Source: DASWVC01 sp036401335
GTDB taxonomy: Bacteria; Verrucomicrobiota; Verrucomicrobiia; Chthoniobacterales; JAFAMB01
Length of the DNA stretch: 5,089 nucleotides
Direction: 5' to 3'
NCBI GenBank assembly: GCA_036401335.1
Contig: DASWVC010000412.1
Coordinates: 1 to 5,089 of the forward strand
The notes beneath the pieces were generated by a model. It worked only from the letters and a program-made list of their open reading frames with translations. It was not told where the DNA came from and made no database searches. Position numbers and translations under genes: made by a program. Below are positions 4,900 to 5,089 of this stretch, in pieces. Position 1 is the stretch's first letter; each line of letters starts with the position of its first letter.

Positions 4900-5006
4900 A
4901 ACGTGACCGTTTTGGCGAAACTCTTCCCGCTCTTTCGTTAGACCCTCAAGGGCCGGCAGTACTTTGTCGGCGGAACTTTCGTCTTGGGGCGTGCGCCTGA
5001 CCGGGG
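4891..5006 (-). pseudogene. Possible gene tail running out of repeat A (unrecognised)
   Basis: A minus-strand frame ends at TAG (4891-4893) and reads RRTPQDESSADKVLPALEGL, then TKEREEFRQNGHVVA, before running upstream into hairpin A and reaching a TGA inside repeat B. The peptide is charged and amphipathic, plausible as a real C-terminal helix, but has no ATG or GTG start. It may be the end of a gene cut by the repeat pair, or a chance frame. I do not recognise a family. Confidence 0.25.
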
Positions 5007-5038
5007 GGCCCGGTAGGGCGGCGAGTCCCTTCGCCGCC
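5007..5038 (+). repeat. Dispersed hairpin repeat A, copy 2
   Basis: Matches 2259-2290 at 31 of 32 positions in the same orientation. The stem is GGCGGCGA (5017-5024) with TCGCCGCC (5031-5038) around the same GTCCCT loop; the outermost ninth pair of copy 1 is lost here. Repeat B follows 19 bases later. Confidence 0.85.
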
Positions 5039-5057
5039 GGGGTATCGGGGTGTTTGT

Positions 5058-5086
5058 CCGGTAGGGGAGCTTGTCCTCAAGCGCCC
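5058..5086 (+). repeat. Dispersed hairpin repeat B, copy 3
   Basis: Matches 2311-2339 at 28 of 29 positions. It folds best of the three: GGGGAGCTTG (5064-5073) with CAAGCGCCCC (5078-5087), only one A-C mismatch, around a TCCT loop. It lies at the window edge, so what follows it cannot be seen. Confidence 0.85.
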
Positions 5087-5089
5087 CGA

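Noticed and set aside
2259..5086. Repeats as a CRISPR array or insertion-sequence ends
   Set aside because: There are only two or three copies, widely spaced, all in direct orientation, with no regular spacers, no transposase gene and no visible target-site duplication.

Overview
The window looks like chromosomal DNA from a fairly GC-rich Gram-negative bacterium. I favour Verrucomicrobiota as a weak guess: the prepilin-type gene cluster, the near absence of Shine-Dalgarno sites and the many short GC-rich hairpin repeats fit, but no marker gene settles it. No rRNA, tRNA, CRISPR array or transposase gene is visible.

Left part (1-2217, plus strand): a tight operon for surface or pilus-type proteins. 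The tail of an upstream gene ends at 75. One base later a GTG starts a minor pseudopilin with a textbook leader (G^FTLIE). A four-base ATGA overlap then leads into a 512-residue membrane-anchored protein with a prepilin-like start and a long, low-complexity, Ser/Thr/Ala/Pro-rich exported body. The three are probably co-translated and assembled together.

Middle (2218-2847): a candidate hairpin terminator, then the first copy of a two-part dispersed repeat (hairpin A, about 20 bases, hairpin B). Next comes a convergent minus-strand gene for a small secreted DUF4189-like protein with two related halves. Its start region carries a 14-base tandem duplication that doubles the start codon.

Right part (2905-5089, all genes on the minus strand): remnants and one intact copy of three different toxin-antitoxin families, separated by hairpin repeats. 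From left to right: a mazF toxin gene lacking its 5' end; a vapBC-type locus in which an AbrB-type antitoxin start is fused to a VapC/PIN toxin body that lacks its own start and is broken again by a frameshift in a G run; and an apparently intact higBA pair, toxin first, joined by an ATGA overlap. A possible gene tail and a second copy of the A-B repeat close the window.

The most interesting points are the antitoxin-toxin deletion fusion, the possible in-place inversion of the mazF 3' end, and the composite hairpin repeat that keeps its order and spacing while its inner spacer differs.
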